This document shows positions 8,474-16,970 of a DNA stretch of 59,396 nucleotides, in pieces. Location of the stretch: positions 1 through 59,396 of the forward strand of contig RPFO01001671.1 in assembly GCA_009746045.1 (NCBI GenBank), in the 5' to 3' direction. The notes beneath the pieces were generated by a model. That model did not search any database. It worked only from the letters and a program-made list of their open reading frames with translations, and was not told the origin of the DNA. Source of the DNA: Mesostigma viride (lineage: Eukaryota > Streptophyta > Mesostigmatophyceae > Mesostigmatales > Mesostigmataceae). Positions within the stretch are counted from its first letter, which is position 1. Every line of letters begins with the position of its first letter. The position numbers were made by a program, and so were the translations under genes.

Positions 8474-10617
8474 ATGGATACTGACTTAGCTGGAAATAAA
8501 AGAAGGAGGGTGGGCGAATCAAGCTCCAGCCACGAGCCCGAAAACGACGCCGAATCGTCTTCGCCACCTGAAGACAACGAGCGTCCCGACGTGCCTCTTG
8601 AAGACTCACAGCACGATGAGGAACCTTCCGACGCGCCAGGACAACCTGCCTTCACAATGGAGGAATTCAGGGTCCTCCTTGCAGACGAAGACAGTGTGGT
8701 CGGATTCATCACTGAGGTCGCAAAATACGACACCACCCGCTGCCTGGATTTTGCGCGCATGGTCCAAAGCGGTGTCGTGGACGCGCACCCAGCAGACATA
8801 TTGAGTGACATATTCTGTCTCTACAACCCCGAACCAGGGTCCATGAGTGATGGGGACCTGAGGCTCAAGTTGGCAGAGTGTCTTGACACGGTGTATCACT
8901 GCCCTAATGTCCAGGAGGTGTACGAGAGGCTCAACAAGCGTCTGGCGGCGGCGGTGTCCAGGCTGCTTGCGGTCGTTGGCAGGATGGAGGAGGTTCAGGA
9001 GTTTTCCATGATGGGTGTGTTGTACGGCGCCAGCGCCCGACTGTATACCATGCGGGAGGGGCTGTGTGGAATCATGGAAACGAGGGTGCCACCCAAAGTG
9101 AGAGAGATGTTTATGAAGATGATGGTGCGTCTCAGCAGCGGGTGCGGAGAGATTAATGACTTCCAGAAGCTGCTCGTGATCCTGACCAACAAGTGGTATG
9201 TGGACGGTGTGCGCAGAGGCCCGGAGGGGGATGACGGAGTGTACAGACGCGTGCTGACGAAGGACGGTCACGACACTCACTACTGGGAGCGATACACCAC
9301 CGTCTCCGAGTGGGTTGCGCAACAGACGGACATGCATGACCCCATTTTGTGGAGAATGGCCACGCGTGAAGCCGGCACGCGGAAGAAGGTCATTGAGCTC
9401 ATCAGTGCTTCTTCCACCGGTGACTTCCCCGTCCGCCCCCGCGACCGACACGTGTTTGCCTTCAAGAACGGTGTATACAAGGCCAATGATGATGTGTTCT
9501 ACCCGTACCCCACGGAAGGGTTGTCAGAGGACGTGGGGGCATGCAGGTACTTCCCAGAAGTTGAGTTGCCACTGGAGCTGTTTGAGGGGGACGAGTTCAA
9601 GGGAGACTATGACACGGGGGGTGGGAGGACATCATTGTGGACCCTGTGCACAAGATCCTGGATGACCAGGAGTTCAGTCTGCCGGTGATGAAGGCCTACT
9701 GGGCTCTGGCGGTGGGCAGGATGCTGTACGACACCAAGGAGCTATCGGGTAATGACGTGATGGCGTATTTCAAGGGAGTGGCGGGTTCGGGTAAGTCCAC
9801 CCTCGTAAAGATTGTGGAGTTGATGTACGGCGAGGACGCCGGTGTGGTGTCCAACAACATCGAGTCCGTGTTTGGCCTGTCGCAGCACCTTGACAAGTTT
9901 GCCATCTACAGCTATGAGCTCAACGAGACCTTCTCGCTCACCCAGTCTGAGTTCCTCTCTCTCGTGAGTGGTGAGCGCCTCAACATGGCGCGAAAGCACA
10001 AGGACGCCGTGTCAGCTGTGTGGAAGGCCCCCTTCCTGGCTGCGGGCAACCGCGCCTTTTGGAAAGGGGACAATGCCGGCGCCGTGTTCCGCCGTCTCAT
10101 CATCTTCCCGTTTGACAAGAAGCCGCAGGGGCAGGACACCATGATGGACAAGAAGATCGAGAGGAATATGGGGCTTATTATCGTCAAGGGGAACCGCGCC
10201 TTCCGCGCGTTCAATCAGAAGCTGGGTGCCAGGGATGTGCACGATATCCTGCCCCCCGAGTTCCATGCTTGGGGAAACGAGTCGCAACAAGCCACCAACC
10301 CGCTCATGACCTTCCTCACCACCGTGTCGTGGGTTGAGAGGGGAGAGGAGCTCTATTGTCCCTGGGAGATCTTCCAGCGCAAGTACCAGGAGTGGCTGAT
10401 GGCGCGCGACCGGCGTCTGAAGGCGACCCTTGATGATGACTACTACAAGCACGTCTTCACCGAGTTCCAGATCAGGGTGGTCTTCGAGAAGGTCACGAAG
10501 ACCTACCCCCGCAACTCCATGCACAGGAAGAGGGGCTTCTACGTGTACGGCGTGGACTTCGACATGGAGAACCCCGATATGAACGCCGCCTTCAACGACA
10601 ACGTCCCCAACGTTTAA
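8474..10617 (+). CDS. D5-like SF3 helicase/NTPase (one frame break)
   Basis: The start chosen is the ATG at 8474, after which a Ser/Glu-rich disordered head precedes a helical D5N-like region. The frame breaks in the G-run 9616-9621; one extra base there joins it to the second part (open from 9637), which begins with a helicase domain. Walker A is GVAGSGKSTLV (near 9775) and SF3 motifs follow (KFAIYSYELNE, APFLAAGNRAFW, GAVFRRLIIFPF). This is the superfamily-3 helicase that, fused to a primase, forms D5 in poxviruses and most giant viruses. Here the primase is a separate gene at 16971. The expected role is replicative or initiator helicase. Confidence 0.88.
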
Positions 10618-10750
10618 TTGTGCGTGGGGGGCGTGATGCACGTGAACACCGTGTGCCGTGCTCCACTCTGCGCGAACCTTGTGTGGGCACGCACGTGCTC
10701 TACTTTTGGGTCCATGTAGTGCAGCGCTATGAAGGTAGCACGCAAAAAAA

Positions 10751-11038
10751 ATGCAGGGATATGTTAAAGCGCTGCCTGGAATGACGTCTATTTACATGGC
10801 CCATCCTACATGGTCAGCCAACGCATCAGCTGTACGGGCGTTGCGGCCAACCAATCCCAGCAGTCAGGCCTGGGGATCAAAGACAGTCAAGAGCGAGATC
10901 ATCGGCATACTTTCTTTAGTGAATATTCTGGATGAGTTGGGAATCGACTTGCGTATTTTTAATGAAGAAATCATTGGCGAAATCATGCTCGGTCTCATTG
11001 TATTGTGGGTTGTCCACAGCGTCCGCGGTTGTGGCTGA
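10751..11038 (+). CDS. Small membrane protein
   Basis: This is a 95-residue protein starting after an A-rich leader. The last third (IIGEIMLGLIVLWVVHSV) is a single membrane-spanning segment; the N-terminal 70 residues are polar. No family is recognised. Its 3' end overlaps that of the convergent DUF5759-like gene by about 44 bp. Confidence 0.5.
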   Translation: MQGYVKALPGMTSIYMAHPTWSANASAVRALRPTNPSSQAWGSKTVKSEIIGILSLVNILDELGIDLRIFNEEIIGEIMLGLIVLWVVHSVRGCG

Positions 11039-11408
11039 GTACGAGTCCTAGTCGGCGCACGGCGTCCGAGGAGGACGTTGTGCTTTTGTTTGTCTTAGCA
11101 ACTGCCTTCTTATCCGGTCCCCACTCGATGTAAAGTGCGCATTGCCCCACTTGCTTGATGCGGAAGCCCCTTCGAAACAGACGCTTGCCAACGTGCTTCA
11201 CTATCTCCGTGGGGGAATACATTGGCAGTCCAAACTGGTAGACAGGGACCGTGTAGAAAGCAAACTGCCTACCCTGACGAGCGTTTGATTCGATTACCGT
11301 CTCCACCGCGTTCATAATCCTATCTTCTACTGCGCGGCTGCCACGCTCTGATTCTCTGGACATCGAGTATGCACGGCTTGCTGTGACGGGGGCCTTCGGA
11401 CGTGACAT
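10995..11408 (-). CDS. DUF5759-like conserved viral protein
   Basis: This is a 137-residue protein. An N-terminal helix (RAVEDRIMNAVETVIESNA) is followed by FYTVPVYQFGLPMYSPTE, then VKHVGKRLFRRGFRIKQV and ALYIEWGP. The pattern of F.VP.Y..G.P.Y, a helix, GF.V and a terminal I.W is the signature of a small family widespread in nucleocytoplasmic large DNA viruses that I know as DUF5759. Its function is unknown. Its ATG is only 6 bp from that of the divergent gene at 11415, so both must share an AT-rich bidirectional promoter, with core elements lying inside the neighbouring gene. Confidence 0.75.
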   Translation of the reverse strand: MSRPKAPVTASRAYSMSRESERGSRAVEDRIMNAVETVIESNARQGRQFAFYTVPVYQFGLPMYSPTEIVKHVGKRLFRRGFRIKQVGQCALYIEWGPDKKAVAKTNKSTTSSSDAVRRLGLVLSHNRGRCGQPTIQ

Positions 11409-11414
11409 AGTATA

Positions 11415-11915
11415 ATGTGGAATCTCGTATTAAGTACGACCGAAAACAATGATGCGACCCTTAACGGCCCCAACTGCGTCGTCATCTCTCAAGATGCCCT
11501 GGACTGTGTAACTTTTAACGCGATGGGCAAACAGTGGTGCCATGCCGAGCTGGAGTATAAAGTTGGAGGGAAGATGGAACTCTACGACATATTCAAGCCA
11601 CTGTCCATTAAGACGCCCTTGTCCGTTGGCGTGTACTTTGCCAACCCCGCAAAGGGCAAAAACCACTTGGCCAGCAAGGTGCTGTCCCGTCAAATCAACG
11701 GGGACGTGTTGTTGATAAAGACATATGACGATGGCGAAAACCCCACCGAGGTGAAGACGATCACGCCGGACGAGTTCAGTATGGCCATTCATCTACCCTG
11801 TGACGTGTGGGTGGAGCACTTTTGCCAAGAGACACCCAGACAATGCACAGTTGTGTGCAGGGGGTGCGGGAAGCCATACTATTCGACAGCGGGGGAAGAA
11901 CTGTGCAAATGTTAG
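11415..11915 (+). CDS. Hypothetical protein with C-terminal zinc ribbon
   Basis: This is a 166-residue soluble protein. It ends in CRGCGKPYYSTAGEELCKC, four cysteines spaced like a short zinc ribbon. The rest is predicted mixed alpha/beta with no family that I recognise. It is transcribed divergently from the DUF5759-like gene with only six bases between the two ATGs. Confidence 0.6.
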   Translation: MWNLVLSTTENNDATLNGPNCVVISQDALDCVTFNAMGKQWCHAELEYKVGGKMELYDIFKPLSIKTPLSVGVYFANPAKGKNHLASKVLSRQINGDVLLIKTYDDGENPTEVKTITPDEFSMAIHLPCDVWVEHFCQETPRQCTVVCRGCGKPYYSTAGEELCKC

Positions 11916-11969
11916 TCGGTTATGCGCTGGTTGACCGTAATTTATTATTGATGTAATGGTATACAAGCC

Positions 11970-12188
11970 ATGATCAATCCACGTTCCTTTCCCCACAGCG
12001 AGCCAAACAACAACAACTCACGCGCTGTCAAGGCAGGTGTGAGCGTCGTGACGGTTGCGGCTCTGGTAGCAGTGGCTGTAGGTATCTATCTCATTTGGAA
12101 CCGCTCGTCCTCCTCCAGCTCTCGGTCCACACCAGTGGGCCCAACCATGTACGGTAGCGGGGCTGCGGGTGATATGCTGCTGGGTTGA
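11970..12188 (+). CDS. Small single-pass membrane protein
   Basis: This is a 72-residue protein with one strong membrane segment (VSVVTVAALVAVAVGIYLIW), a polar Asn-rich head and a Ser/Gly-rich tail. The AT-rich leader includes GGTATAC just before the ATG. It is the type of short membrane protein often found in the inner membrane of giant virions; that location is inferred. Confidence 0.6.
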   Translation: MINPRSFPHSEPNNNNSRAVKAGVSVVTVAALVAVAVGIYLIWNRSSSSSSRSTPVGPTMYGSGAAGDMLLG

Positions 12189-12196
12189 CCTAGCCT

Positions 12197-12853
12197 CTAA
12201 GCACTTTCAGCCTCGCCCAAACAAATCTCCGTCTTGGTGGCAATGTCCTCTTGGATGCCACCCAACTGACCCTGTTCACCAGCGTGTCGCGTCTCCTGGA
12301 TACGCTTGTCATTGAAATGCTTCACCCTCTCTCGCTCGCTGTGGTAGCTGTCCATGATCTTGGCCATCCTGTCATCTACGTACTCGTGCTTAATCTCTCC
12401 CCTGATGTCATCTGGCAAGGGGAGGACCAGCCAATTGTACATGGCGACCACGAAAATGTCGAAGTTGGGGTCGTGCTTCATTAGCTCCTTTGCGTGCTCG
12501 GAAGCCTTGTCAGTGGTGTCAAACACCCCTCGCAGCTTGAGAGCCATGTGGTTGCTCTGGGGGGGCACGACCACGCTGACCACGGCGTAGTTCTGTCCGT
12601 GCACGTGCAGATGGTGTGGGTCGGCCTTCGCCTCCTGCGATGGCTTCGTGGGCGCAGAAGGGTGGGCCGACTTGTCTAGCGATGCGTCAAAAGGGCTCTT
12701 TTGTTCGGCGGAGGCGTCGTTGCTTGTGGCTGGTTCGCGGTTCTCGACCCACGATGGCATTGCGCCCGTGGATTGGAAGGACGCGTGCTCTTCCTCTGTC
12801 AAGAGGATGGGAGCGCCCACGCCCATGTTCACGAACTTGCCACGACCCTCCAT
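12197..12853 (-). CDS. DUF5832-like conserved viral protein
   Basis: This is a 218-residue protein. After a variable linker comes the block YAVVSVVVPPQSNHMALKLR, then GVFDTTDKASEHAKELMKHD, then IFVVAMYNWLVLPLPD and a final stretch with HEYVDDRMAKIMDSYHSER. This order (S..VP, RG.F.T..EA..HA..L...DP.F, V...W, then E.Y....L..I) matches a family conserved across giant viruses that I know as DUF5832, of unknown function. GGTATAGG lies just upstream of the ATG. Confidence 0.75.
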   Translation of the reverse strand: MEGRGKFVNMGVGAPILLTEEEHASFQSTGAMPSWVENREPATSNDASAEQKSPFDASLDKSAHPSAPTKPSQEAKADPHHLHVHGQNYAVVSVVVPPQSNHMALKLRGVFDTTDKASEHAKELMKHDPNFDIFVVAMYNWLVLPLPDDIRGEIKHEYVDDRMAKIMDSYHSERERVKHFNDKRIQETRHAGEQGQLGGIQEDIATKTEICLGEAESA

Positions 12854-12891
12854 GTTCCTTTCCTATACCACGCCAAAAATTGTGAGCCGTT

Positions 12892-13407
12892 TTAAGCGAA
12901 CTCGCCAAGGATGTTTGATCCGTCCAAGTAATCGGTGCACGCGCTCCGGTTGTAGGAGGTGTAGGATGGGTGAGGGATCACGGCGTTGTCAGGCTGCTCG
13001 TCTCCCAGGAACACGCGTGCATACCGCTCGTAGTCTGGCAAGTTTGAGTACACGCTGTTCTGTTTGCCCAGTCGGTTCGCCACGTCGCGGTTGATGGAGC
13101 CTACCAGGTCCCAAATGCCGCCGTAATCCTTTTTCTGCACCAACACTCGCTCCATGAACGTGGCATCTCCTCGCATGCTGTACACGGATCGCGCCGTCTG
13201 CGCCACCTCTTGCGCTGGCACGTCCACGCCCCATGAAGCCCGCACGCTGTCCTGGATGCGCGCAATGTTGTCAATGCCCATCACCTCGTGGTACACGGGG
13301 TACACGTCGGCTGCAAACGCGCTGTCCCCAGGTCTGGTGGGTGTAAGGGACACGCCTCCGTACAAATTGTTGAGGTTGCTGAGGGGTACGTTCTGAATGG
13401 GATACAT
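12892..13407 (-). CDS. Hypothetical protein, possibly virion-associated
   Basis: This is a 171-residue protein rich in Asn, Tyr and Asp, without membrane segments. No family is recognised. Its start faces the resolvase gene across a 30-bp AT-rich divergent promoter. A structural role is only a guess from composition and from a neighbourhood of structural-looking small genes. Confidence 0.55.
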   Translation of the reverse strand: MYPIQNVPLSNLNNLYGGVSLTPTRPGDSAFAADVYPVYHEVMGIDNIARIQDSVRASWGVDVPAQEVAQTARSVYSMRGDATFMERVLVQKKDYGGIWDLVGSINRDVANRLGKQNSVYSNLPDYERYARVFLGDEQPDNAVIPHPSYTSYNRSACTDYLDGSNILGEFA

Positions 13408-13437
13408 ATTATAGTAGGGTATAATATATAATTGGCA
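13408..13437. promoter_or_regulatory. 30-bp bidirectional AT-rich promoter
   Basis: The whole spacer between the divergent ATGs at 13407 and 13438 is AT-rich and holds GGTATAATATATAATTGG on the plus strand; TATATTATACC is the same box read on the minus strand. It must serve both genes, so leaders must be extremely short. Confidence 0.5.
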
Positions 13438-14049
13438 ATGATTGTGCTGAGTTTTGACGTGGGCATCACGAACCTAGCGTATTGCGTGGTGAAATTGAGC
13501 GATGGACCAGGGAACGAAAATGCGAGTGGTGTACCGTTCGAGATATTGGGGTGGGAAGTGATCGACCTGAACGCGCGCACGCTAGACGAGGCGTGCAGAC
13601 ACCTGCCCCCGGAGTTGTACAAGCGCATCGACGTGCTGGGGTGCGCAGACAAGGTAGTGATTGAGAGACAAACAAAGACCAGTGTGAAGATGAAGGTGAT
13701 GAGCCACGCCATACAGGTGTTTTTTGAGACCCATCTCATCCACGCCCCCCCTTGCTCGCCATTGTTGAGGCCCATGGCAATTCAGTTCTCTTCTCCCTTG
13801 AAGAAATTGAAGATATACTCAGGCCCCGAGATCAATTGCTCGATCCAAAACTCTTATCGCAGGAACAAGAGGGTAGCCATTGAGCAGACGCTGCAGATAC
13901 TGGAGAAGTATCCGGTGTACATGAAGTATTTCCACTCTCTTCCCAAAAAGGACGATGCCGCTGATGCACTACTCCACGCCCTTGTTGCGCTGTATGAACA
14001 CTGGTCAAAGCAGTCTGCCGTCGCTGCAAAAACTGTTGTTGACCTGTGA
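13438..14049 (+). CDS. Poxvirus A22-type Holliday junction resolvase
   Basis: This is a 203-residue RNase H-fold nuclease starting at the ATG at 13438. Three acidic motifs of the A22/RuvC-like family are visible: SFDVGITNLAYCV at the N terminus (first catalytic Asp), VVIERQ in the middle (Glu), and KKDDAADALLHAL near the C terminus (Asp pair). These enzymes resolve branched replication and recombination intermediates into unit genomes. It lies next to a YqaJ-type nuclease gene, forming a recombination pair. Confidence 0.88.
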   Translation: MIVLSFDVGITNLAYCVVKLSDGPGNENASGVPFEILGWEVIDLNARTLDEACRHLPPELYKRIDVLGCADKVVIERQTKTSVKMKVMSHAIQVFFETHLIHAPPCSPLLRPMAIQFSSPLKKLKIYSGPEINCSIQNSYRRNKRVAIEQTLQILEKYPVYMKYFHSLPKKDDAADALLHALVALYEHWSKQSAVAAKTVVDL

Positions 14050-14100
14050 GGTGCGTTCATCCATATGCAAATATAGAGAGGCGATAGTATATTGGCTGCC

Positions 14101-14988
14101 ATGGAGGAGTCGAGTGGCGAGTTGCACCCGGCGGTGGCGGAGTTGTTGAAGATGACAACGGCGCCTCAGAAGTCGCCTGAATGGTACGCAATACGGAACC
14201 GCATGTTGACAGCGTCTGACGTGGCCGCCGCTATCGGAGAGAACCCCTATGAAACTACCACCAAGCTTCTGAGGAAAAAGCTAGGTGACAACAGGTGCGT
14301 GTTTCAAGGGAATGTAGCGACACGGCACGGCAACATCAACGAGGAAATTGCTGCCAACGAGTACGTCAAGCGCACGGGTAAAAGGTGCTTTGAGTTCGGC
14401 CTGATATCGCACCCTCTGCACTCGTGGCTGGGAGGGAGCCCTGACCGTGTCACGGCAGATGGTGTGCTTGTTGAGATCAAGTGTCCCTTAAAGAGGGAGA
14501 TCAAGCACGAGATACCATCCTACTATGTGCCCCAGGTGCAGGTGTTGATGGAGATATTGAACCTGGACGTGTGCCATTTTGTACAGTTCAGGCCCGCGTC
14601 CACGTGGGCGGAGATGGAATACGACCAACTGGAAATCAAACGTGATCGCAACTGGTTTCGTCAAAAGCTCCCCCTCATGCAAAAGTTCAGGGACGACTGG
14701 GTAGAAGCGATGGACAATGGGGGCCTGGAGTACCTGAAAACAAAAGGCCTCTTCTATGCGTCCTCCTCGTCGGGTGACGACGACGATGAGCAACGGAGAA
14801 ATGGAAAACGAAGAAGAGTGGTGGAAGTGACTATCGACACGTGCTATCCCTTCGTAGAGAAGCCAGATGCGCGTACTTTGCCGCGCCCCTCTTCACCCGA
14901 GGTGGTCATGACGCAAATGAAAACCATTGATTGTGATGCAGAAGTCGATTTGAACAATATGGAGCAATTTAGTTTCATTTCAAAGTAG
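14101..14988 (+). CDS. YqaJ-type viral recombinase (lambda exonuclease fold)
   Basis: This is a 295-residue protein from the ATG at 14101. Family motifs appear in order: QKSPEWYAIRNRMLTASDVA, HGNINEEIAANEY, WLGGSPDRVTADGVLVEIKC (catalytic Asp plus the E-x-K pair), and YVPQVQVLMEIL. This is the PD-(D/E)xK nuclease of the YqaJ/lambda-exonuclease clan, used for single-strand annealing recombination. The C-terminal 60 residues, from the acidic stretch SSGDDDDEQRR, are disordered. The upstream region has a TATATTGG box. Confidence 0.9.
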   Translation: MEESSGELHPAVAELLKMTTAPQKSPEWYAIRNRMLTASDVAAAIGENPYETTTKLLRKKLGDNRCVFQGNVATRHGNINEEIAANEYVKRTGKRCFEFGLISHPLHSWLGGSPDRVTADGVLVEIKCPLKREIKHEIPSYYVPQVQVLMEILNLDVCHFVQFRPASTWAEMEYDQLEIKRDRNWFRQKLPLMQKFRDDWVEAMDNGGLEYLKTKGLFYASSSSGDDDDEQRRNGKRRRVVEVTIDTCYPFVEKPDARTLPRPSSPEVVMTQMKTIDCDAEVDLNNMEQFSFISK

Positions 14989-14996
14989 TTTACAGT

Positions 14997-15233
14997 TTAT
15001 TGGTACATCCTCGAATTTGCGACCACAAAGTCCTCAAATGCGGCCAATGTCACGTTTTGCAAGAGGGGGTACCCGCAAGACTCGCATTGATGTTTCATGG
15101 ACAAGTACAGGTTTAGGATCTCATCCCTGTACATGGACTGGAAATGGTCCGGCAATTCCTGCAGCGGGCGGGAGCAGCACCACTCGCACCCGTCGCAATC
15201 CTCAGTGGGGCAGGCAGTGAGTTGAGAGCCCAT
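14997..15233 (-). CDS. Small zinc-binding protein
   Basis: This is a 78-residue protein with two Cys clusters: CPTEDCDGCEWCC near the N terminus and CESCGYP in the middle. It ends convergently 8 bp from the YqaJ gene. The function is unknown; a zinc ribbon is likely. Confidence 0.5.
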   Translation of the reverse strand: MGSQLTACPTEDCDGCEWCCSRPLQELPDHFQSMYRDEILNLYLSMKHQCESCGYPLLQNVTLAAFEDFVVANSRMYQ

Positions 15234-15292
15234 GGCTACTTGGTAGAAGGGGCTCGTGTTTATTGTTATGCATTGAATTTTTACCGACGTTT

Positions 15293-15493
15293 CTAAGCGC
15301 GTCCTCGAAGCATCATGACAGGGATATACAAGCTAACCACAAGTGCCGCGAGCCAAAACGGCATCAGGGTTTGCCTAGGTCCCAGTCCAAACTTCACGGG
15401 GCGTCCATCATCCTCGAACATGCAGCGAGGCTTCCATTTAATGAGGATGTAGGACACGATCACGTATATCGGGATGGCGTGCAATAGAAGCAT
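15293..15493 (-). CDS. Small two-pass membrane protein
   Basis: This is a 66-residue protein with a hydrophobic segment at each end (LLLHAIPIYVIVSYILI and FWLAALVVSLYIPVMML) and a short basic and acidic loop between them. The minus strand has ATACTGTACGAG directly before the ATG, a variant of the ACTGTATA box. Confidence 0.55.
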   Translation of the reverse strand: MLLLHAIPIYVIVSYILIKWKPRCMFEDDGRPVKFGLGPRQTLMPFWLAALVVSLYIPVMMLRGRA

Positions 15494-15588
15494 TCTCGTA
15501 CAGTATGGATTGATAAATTAAATTGTCACTGTTTTTTCTCCATATACGAACCGCATCCGGCGCTTCGCTGTCTCTTCTCACTCTACAT

Positions 15589-16322
15589 TTACACGCTCAT
15601 GAGGCTCAAAAGGTGACATCCCCTCTTTTCATCAACCATGCTTTTGTACCGCTTTACAATATATGATGGGATGGCCGGCCCCCGCGACACAAGATTGTCC
15701 AGCATGAGCCTGCAAATCTGAATGAACTCGAACGGATTCTGTCTGTGTGCCCTGGGCTTAGTAAGCTCAGAATCTATTTCTCTGAAGAAAGCCGAAAACT
15801 TGTGTGCGGCCTGTTTGTGGCGCTCCGCCCGCTTGGAGAACTGCATGAAGTTTTGTACACTTGTGAGCGCGACACGGTAATGCTGACAATCCCAATGGCC
15901 AAGGACATGGTTGGCGAACTGCAATCGTTCAACTTGGACAACGAACTTGTGCCTGCGACGGCAGACAGGATTATGGAAGGGATACCGATGGCATTGAACC
16001 ACACTGCATTGTGGGATGCCGCCATTTCATGCATGTTGCGGAACCCCACGCCCTTTTGGCCCCATCCATACACCAGCTCCTCCATGTCTCTCGTCCAATA
16101 GTGTTCTTTTGCTGCAGATTCAGACGAGTCACTGCTAGTCTCGTCGCGGATGATATACTTGTAGATGTTCACATCGTGCGCATTATGCAAGTTGTGTGTC
16201 GGTTTAAGCATGTCATACTTGGGCGAGGAGGCTGGAGTCGCCTCAATCTCTTTGCAGTCGGTAGCCACTTTTAAAGAGGTCAAATGAGATGATAAAGGAT
16301 GTGTTTCTAGTTTTCCAGCCAT
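15589..16322 (-). CDS. SLATT-type two-helix membrane protein (one frame break)
   Basis: The ATG at 16322 opens a protein whose first part holds HYWTRDMEELVYGWGQKG, then HNAVWFNAIGIPSIILS, then AVAGTSSL and a second hydrophobic segment MSLAIGIVSITVS. Near 15866-15874 the sense frame shifts by one base to another open frame, which continues VQNFMQFSKRAERHKQAA and ends with a helical region. This order of W..R, a membrane hairpin, then R...H..AA..F..F matches the SLATT domain, found as a membrane effector domain in bacterial nucleotide-sensing defence systems and widely present in giant viruses. The break is not in a homopolymer, unlike the others. Confidence 0.7.
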
Positions 16323-16343
16323 TGTACAATTATTCACAGATAT

Positions 16344-16895
16344 TTAACTCAATTGAGACCTTTTGGAATAAACCACCGGCTCGTTGTCTTGATAGGTCCG
16401 TGCAGCCATGAAGAAGAAGTCAGACAAACGGTTCACAAATCGTAGCAGACCGGCATCCGCGCGTCCGGAGGCATAAACCTCTCGTTCTGCCCGCCGGCAC
16501 ACGGTCCTGCACATGTGCAGTTGGGATGCCAGCATACCGTTGCCGCCAGGTAGTACAAAGTTCCGTAGAACCGGCAGATTCCGTTCGTAACCGTCAATTT
16601 TAGATTCCAAGATCTGAACCGCCTCGTCAGCACAGGTGAACTTCAGGAGGGTGTCGGATCTTTCCAACGGGGCAGCAAGTGCAGTGCCGGCGTCCAAGAT
16701 CCTGCACTGGATGTACTGCAAAATATCCACGAGATCTGCTGACTCACCCGCCTGACTCACGGCCAGTCCCACGGATGCATTGAGCTCGTCCAGCGTCCCG
16801 AGGGCGGCAAAGAGAGGGTCGCTTTTCGGGAGCTTCTCACCGCCTCCTATGGCGGACGTGAGGCCTGCGTCGCCCGCTTTCGTGTAGATCCGCAT
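16344..16895 (-). CDS. PduO-type cob(I)alamin adenosyltransferase
   Basis: I start at the ATG at 16895 (MRIYTKAGDAGLTS); a longer in-frame opening to 16988 exists but would run into the divergent primase start. The 183 residues carry the family motifs: YTKAGDAGLTS (ATP-binding N terminus), LGTLDELNASVG, CRTVCRRAEREVY (conserved Arg and Glu) and FVNRLSDFFFMAAR. This enzyme transfers the adenosyl group of ATP to cob(I)alamin to make adenosylcobalamin. That is exactly the cofactor needed by the class II ribonucleotide reductase encoded at 28413-32413, so the two form one functional module. Confidence 0.9.
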   Translation of the reverse strand: MRIYTKAGDAGLTSAIGGGEKLPKSDPLFAALGTLDELNASVGLAVSQAGESADLVDILQYIQCRILDAGTALAAPLERSDTLLKFTCADEAVQILESKIDGYERNLPVLRNFVLPGGNGMLASQLHMCRTVCRRAEREVYASGRADAGLLRFVNRLSDFFFMAARTYQDNEPVVYSKRSQLS

Positions 16896-16970
16896 GAAAT
16901 CGTTAACGGTTGCTGAGAAATTTTGCGTGACGAAATCGCACGGATGGGCGCGAATTGTGGGGTCCAGTAA

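Noticed and set aside
8606-9451. 281-codon frame antisense to the helicase gene
   Set aside because: The sense strand has D5-like sequence in this interval; the antisense product has no recognisable features.
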